From the NCBI GenBank assembly GCA_020847445.1, contig JADLBY010000173.1:1-49728 (forward strand): a stretch of DNA of 49,728 nt. The letters are read 5' to 3'. Every line of letters starts with the position of its first letter. Position 1 is the first letter of the stretch. Made by a program: the position numbers and the translations under genes. The DNA comes from Sphingomonadaceae bacterium (GTDB lineage Bacteria > Pseudomonadota > Alphaproteobacteria > Sphingomonadales > Sphingomonadaceae). Of the stretch, positions 49,688-49,728 are shown piece after piece. Below the pieces are notes generated by a model, which saw only the letters and a program-made list of their open reading frames with translations, was not told the DNA's origin and did not search any database.

Positions 49688-49728
49688 TTTTCCTCCTCGA
49701 TCATGGGTTGGTTGAGTTCGGCCATGCC
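49612..49728 (-). mobile_element. probable insertion-sequence end with transposase C-terminus (partial)
   Basis: The NUDIX homology ends near 49612. On the minus strand a frame entering from the right edge ends ...MAELNQPMIEEENQPLHITAKAA with stop at 49654-49656, leaving about 40 bases to the breakpoint, the usual layout of an IS terminus after its transposase gene. The family could not be identified and no target duplication can be seen because only one end is in the window. Confidence 0.45.

Noticed and set aside
1..49728. CRISPR array
   Set aside because: No regularly spaced repeats of 24-40 bases with unique spacers and no cas genes were seen; the only spaced repeats are the three iteron-like units at 35664.

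Overview
The window looks like a sphingomonad (alphaproteobacterial) chromosome carrying an integrated, partly decayed conjugative element. Support for this: G+C-rich coding sequence with frequent ATGA start/stop overlaps, TonB-receptor and CzcC/CzcB-type remnants on the left, and a chain of genes (DUF932, ParB, DUF6117, strawberry-notch helicase/methylase, Toprim, DUF2493, DUF736, DUF2285/DUF6499, RepA, DUF2840, TraF, DUF736, lytic transglycosylase, DUF3363 relaxase, TraG, CopG) that is the usual backbone order of sphingomonad and rhizobial integrative conjugative elements.

Layout. 1-3784: chromosomal metabolism on the minus strand (a 3-hydroxyisobutyryl-CoA hydrolase-like gene running off the left edge, a serine hydrolase, L-serine ammonia-lyase). 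3785-6248: a scar of gene fragments (3' part of a TonB receptor, then an in-frame fusion of CzcC and CzcB pieces). 6249-6293: the 3' part of a tRNA-Gly(GCC) gene on the minus strand, read as an attachment site, followed by a tyrosine integrase (6496-7755). 7772-19124: a dense accessory island with several operons that look like defence or toxin systems: an AbiE-type pair with a third FAN1-like VRR-NUC nuclease gene; an XRE-ImmA protease with an unknown partner; a TIR-like protein; a HEPN/zinc-ribbon protein with an unknown partner; and a winged-helix/DUF6035 nuclease/HEPN (TIGR02391) operon. 19528-29980: DNA-processing backbone. 30036-30833: an unrecognised cargo gene. 31024-34769: small backbone genes and a control module resembling QseC/QseM/FseA/RdfS of ICEMlSymR7A, including a putative +1 ribosomal frameshift joining DUF6499 to DUF2285. 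34778-43025: RepA, iteron-like repeats, TraF, transglycosylase, relaxase, coupling protein and a ribbon-helix-helix protein. 43189-49687: unrelated genes (AraC/VOC, a BAAT-like hydrolase, citrate synthase-like, CoA transferase, methyltransferase, a 3'-truncated NUDIX gene). 49612-49728: the end of what is probably an insertion sequence.

How it fits together. The integrase and an RdfS-like HTH protein would control excision; the QseM-like DUF2285 protein and the FseA-like frameshift product would decide when transfer genes are on; relaxase and TraG would process and deliver DNA. The trbB-I mating-pair genes that normally follow the CopG gene are absent, and the far attachment site (an intact tRNA-Gly on the minus strand) is not in the window. 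The element is therefore either truncated or rearranged after 43025, or depends on a type IV secretion system encoded elsewhere. All function assignments are from reading motifs and gene order; no database search was run.
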